Below are positions 32,417-34,349 of a DNA stretch of 34,349 bases, piece by piece. The stretch is taken from NCBI GenBank assembly GCA_001875345.1, contig MIZA01000006.1, positions 1-34,349 of the forward strand, in the 5' to 3' direction. The position numbers and the translations under genes are program-made. The notes beneath the pieces were generated by a model, which saw only the letters and a program-made list of their open reading frames with translations, did not search any database and was not told the DNA's origin. The DNA is from Marine Group III euryarchaeote CG-Epi1 (lineage in GTDB: Archaea; Thermoplasmatota; Poseidoniia; MGIII; CG-Epi1). Within the stretch, counting starts at the first letter, position 1; every line of letters begins with the position of its first letter.

Positions 32417-33189
32417 TATGCCCTCTCAAAGGAACCTATACCACCCTCTTTTTTGAGGAGACTTAAAACCAAATCTACTGCAGATTTTAGTTCTTCTTCT
32501 GCCTGTTTGTAGTTTGGGGCTTTAACTAATACTCTATAGTTAGGAGCTCCATCTGAAGTTATTGTCAATTTGCTGTCTTCATGGATCGCTTTAGGACCCA
32601 TCAATGAAGCTTTGATTCCTTCTACGCCGTCTTCTTTTTCGGAAACCAAACTGAGCATTCCTCCTATGGTAACATATGGTGGAGTAACATTTTCAATTCC
32701 TACTTTGATAAATTCAGACACCCATTTCCCTTTCCACGCTTTTTTGAAATCATCACTGTTAATGACTGATTCTTCAAACGCGCGATATAGACTTTCGTAA
32801 TCATTAACTAAGTCTTCTCTAATTTCATTACGTAATTTTTCGTAATCTACCTTTATGTTCTTCGCAACAAGTTCAAGTAATTTGGAAGCGCGTTGTTCAT
32901 TCTTCCATTCTCTTATTTTCTCTTTTTTTCTATGCCCTGAAACTTGTCTTACTGACGCATCGATGATTTTACTACCTTTTTTAACTTTAGTAACCTTGGC
33001 AACAACCATTTGGCCTTCGCGAATAAAATCTCGTATATATTTTACCCAACCTGAGGCTACTTCTGAAATATGAACAAAAGCTTTCTGATCAGTATATTCA
33101 AGTAAATCTAGAGTAGCGCCGAAATCTTTTACTTCAATAACACGCCCAATAATATAATCGCCATCTTCAGGTACGTCCAAAGGACTCAC
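32416..33189 (-). CDS. translation initiation factor aIF2 alpha
   Basis: 257 residues, standard length. An N-terminal S1 domain (about 10-82; DYIIGRVIEVKDFGATLDLL, AFVHISEVASGWV) is followed by the helical domain 2 and the C-terminal alpha-beta domain 3 that contacts aIF2gamma (ITSDGAPNYRVLVKAPNYKQ). It helps bring initiator tRNA to the ribosome. The GTG start at 33189 overlaps the eS27 stop by four bases (GTGA). Confidence 0.95.
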   Translation of the reverse strand: MSPLDVPEDGDYIIGRVIEVKDFGATLDLLEYTDQKAFVHISEVASGWVKYIRDFIREGQMVVAKVTKVKKGSKIIDASVRQVSGHRKKEKIREWKNEQRASKLLELVAKNIKVDYEKLRNEIREDLVNDYESLYRAFEESVINSDDFKKAWKGKWVSEFIKVGIENVTPPYVTIGGMLSLVSEKEDGVEGIKASLMGPKAIHEDSKLTITSDGAPNYRVLVKAPNYKQAEEELKSAVDLVLSLLKKEGGIGSFERA

Positions 33190-33356
33190 TCAAGCTCCTC
33201 TAGTATCTCCCCAAGAATCTTTGCCTTACCGCCAGTAGGAAGTGCAATTGTTGAACCTGTAACTGGATCCTTTACTACAGTATCACACTTATCAAAAATC
33301 ACTACAGTGTAGTCGCTATCAGGACTTTTAACTTTTAGAAATTTACTTTTTGTCAT
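33186..33356 (-). CDS. rps27e: ribosomal protein eS27 lacking its zinc-ribbon cysteines
   Basis: 56 residues, ATG at 33356, TGA at 33186-33188; it is not flagged by length-filtered gene calls. The fold-defining ends match eS27: KFLKVKSPDS at the start and LPTGGKAKILGEILEELE at the end. Canonical eS27 has CPDC and CxxC; here the first pair is SPDS (Ser11, Ser14) and the second is DPVT (Asp30, Thr33). The single cysteine (Cys24) is not at a ligand position. So it is a zinc-free form of the 30S protein. It lies two bases after eL42 and overlaps aIF2alpha. Confidence 0.92.
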   Translation of the reverse strand: MTKSKFLKVKSPDSDYTVVIFDKCDTVVKDPVTGSTIALPTGGKAKILGEILEELE

Positions 33357-33358
33357 TT

Positions 33359-33637
33359 TTACTCCGTTAACTCGAACTTTTTAGCTCTAAAGTTTTTCTT
33401 GTGGTGTGCTTTACCTGTCTCAGTACATCTGTACCTAACATAAACTCTTTTTGTAGGCTTTTCACGGCCTTCTGGTTTAGGTCTAGGAAAACCACCGTAG
33501 CCAGACGTTACACTTCTAAACTTTCTCTGCCCTCTAGCTAACTCAGAAGCTCGCTTCTTTTTAACTACTTCAATTTCATGAAGTGTATGCTTTTTTGCAT
33601 AAGGGCTGTACATCTTAACTTTTCGTGGTATTTTCAT
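33359..33637 (-). CDS. rpl44e: ribosomal protein eL42 (L44e) with a broken zinc ribbon
   Basis: 92 residues, full length. The conserved GYGGFPRPKPEGREKPTKRV core and the KNFRAKKFEL end make identity certain. It sits in the large subunit near the E site. Zinc ligands of archaeal L44e are normally C11, C14, C71 and C74; here they are Ser11, Ala14, Cys71 and Thr74 (YSPYAKKH; YRCTETGKAH). Only one remains, so zinc cannot be held in the usual way. It begins the translation operon that continues with eS27, aIF2alpha, Nop10 and PAC2. Confidence 0.95.
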   Translation of the reverse strand: MKIPRKVKMYSPYAKKHTLHEIEVVKKKRASELARGQRKFRSVTSGYGGFPRPKPEGREKPTKRVYVRYRCTETGKAHHKKNFRAKKFELTE

Positions 33638-33641
33638 GATA

Positions 33642-33684
33642 CCTGAGTCCTCAGGAAACGCTCCGAGCCAAAGGGTTTAATAAA
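33642..33684 (-). promoter_or_regulatory. promoter and leader hairpin of the eL42 operon
   Basis: On the minus strand TTTATTAAA (33676-33684) is a TATA-like box about 40 bases before the eL42 ATG. The expected short leader contains CCTGA-GGAC-TCAGG (33642-33655 region), a small hairpin whose 3' arm includes the AGG that would serve as ribosome-binding site a few bases before ATG. It could gate translation; the role is inferred. Confidence 0.5.
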
Positions 33685-33698
33685 GCTAATCCGAGAAA

Positions 33699-34349
33699 TC
33701 AATTTAACGCTTTAATTTCTTTGTGCTTGAAACCAAAAAGAGCTTGAATTAACGCTAAGGGTAGTTTAAACCAAAAATTAGTTGTGGCTTTCCCTTTATA
33801 CTCTCCTCTTGTTAAATCAGCTAACATTCCAAAAAGAGCTGGTGTTCTACCTAAAGCGAAACCTACTTTCATAAAAAATGGCTTGTAAATTTTATGTTTA
33901 GTGTTTGCAGCACGATACATATCTCTACTGTAATGCGAACGCCAATACTGTTCAAATAAAGTCGGATCTCCTTTAGAAATTGCTTTAGCTGCAAGTCTTC
34001 CACCTAACGCACAATGATTGAGACCTTCTCCATGAATGGGATTTACATGACCTGCCGCATCACCACAAAGTACCCAATTTTTGCCAGAAACGGGCTCATC
34101 GAACAGCTTCGGATCATTGTAGGAAGGAATTACTGAACCAAACTTCTTACAGTCGACAATCTCTCCAGTATCCTTCAACTTCCATTTACCATTGCGGACA
34201 AACTCACCGGGCCATCTTTCTGCAAGAAGTTTATCCAAAGCTTCACGCATACCTGGAGTTCCTGAGTTGTAACAATAACCAATATTGTAATGATCACTCT
34301 TAGGGAATACCCAAAGATATCCTTCTTCTCCAGGTAGAGCTCCTACAAT
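33699..34349 (-). CDS. geranylgeranyl reductase family protein, 5'-partial
   Basis: The frame remains open to the window edge, so the N-terminal FAD-binding half is missing. Visible parts of the family: GYLWVFPKSDHYNIGYCYN (upstream of the first internal ATG), then the second FAD-contact WVLCGDAAGHVNPIHGEGLN, followed by GGRLAAKAI. Such flavoenzymes saturate the geranylgeranyl chains of archaeal lipids (digeranylgeranylglycerophospholipid reductase). A basic, aromatic C-terminus (LIQALFGFKHKE) may meet the membrane. It precedes but does not join the eL42 operon. Confidence 0.9.
   Translation of the reverse strand: MVGALPGEEGYLWVFPKSDHYNIGYCYNSGTPGMREALDKLLAERWPGEFVRNGKWKLKDTGEIVDCKKFGSVIPSYNDPKLFDEPVSGKNWVLCGDAAGHVNPIHGEGLNHCALGGRLAAKAISKGDPTLFEQYWRSHYSRDMYRAANTKHKIYKPFFMKVGFALGRTPALFGMLADLTRGEYKGKATTNFWFKLPLALIQALFGFKHKEIKALN

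Overview
The window is a low-GC archaeal chromosome segment. Archaeal markers are a split str operon (rps12-rps7-EF-2, then EF-1alpha-rps10), aEF-1beta, transcription factor S, the eL42-eS27-aIF2alpha-Nop10-PAC2 operon, DUF2070, geranylgeranylglyceryl phosphate synthase, geranylgeranyl reductase and the archaeal modified mevalonate pathway. A secreted M14 peptidase, bacterial-looking genes (PlsC-type acyltransferase, bacterial-type ThrRS, AIM24 proteins, crotonase) and very compact gene packing suggest an uncultured marine Thermoplasmatota lineage (Poseidoniia, marine group II/III). That placement is inference from gene content, not a phylogeny.

Layout. 1-2.4 kb: tail of a secreted M14 carboxypeptidase, a crotonase-fold protein and a flavin reductase-like protein, then tRNA-Arg(UCG). 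2.6-5.4 kb (minus strand): a small membrane protein, an FAD oxidoreductase with a cysteine-rich tail, a degenerate TraB-like protein, a 39-residue zinc-finger protein hidden in a gap, and UbiX. 5.5-9.9 kb (plus strand): mevalonate kinase, UbiD-type anhydromevalonate phosphate decarboxylase, a fused phosphomevalonate dehydratase and a DUF1499 protein. UbiX and this operon are divergent and share a promoter holding three copies of an 11-bp motif. 9.9-14.4 kb: PlsC-like acyltransferase, aEF-1beta, an anchored exported protein, TFS, a 793-residue beta-propeller protein, and tRNA-Thr(UGU). 14.6-22.9 kb: rps12, rps7 and EF-2, then an interruption (three AIM24 paralogues on the minus strand and an MFS transporter), then EF-1alpha and rps10. 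22.9-26.2 kb: DUF2070, GGGP synthase and a membrane protein with a 21-bp tandem repeat. 26.3-28.4 kb: bacterial-type ThrRS and tRNA-Ser(UGA). 28.4-31.5 kb: a 76-residue internally duplicated protein, two paralogous small membrane proteins and a large anchored extracytoplasmic protein. 31.5-33.7 kb: PAC2, Nop10, aIF2alpha, eS27 and eL42, followed by a partial geranylgeranyl reductase at the edge.

How the genes work together. Isoprenoid lipid synthesis recurs: UbiX makes the prenyl-FMN cofactor for the UbiD-type decarboxylase; mevalonate kinase, dehydratase and decarboxylase lead towards isopentenyl phosphate; GGGP synthase and geranylgeranyl reductase act later in lipid assembly. Translation genes form the second theme. 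The most notable sequence-level observations are eS27 and eL42, adjacent, having both lost their zinc-ribbon cysteines; the triple GNTTAACTGNC motif in the mevalonate promoter; the hidden zinc-finger gene translationally coupled to ubiX; and the AIM24 triplet between EF-2 and EF-1alpha.
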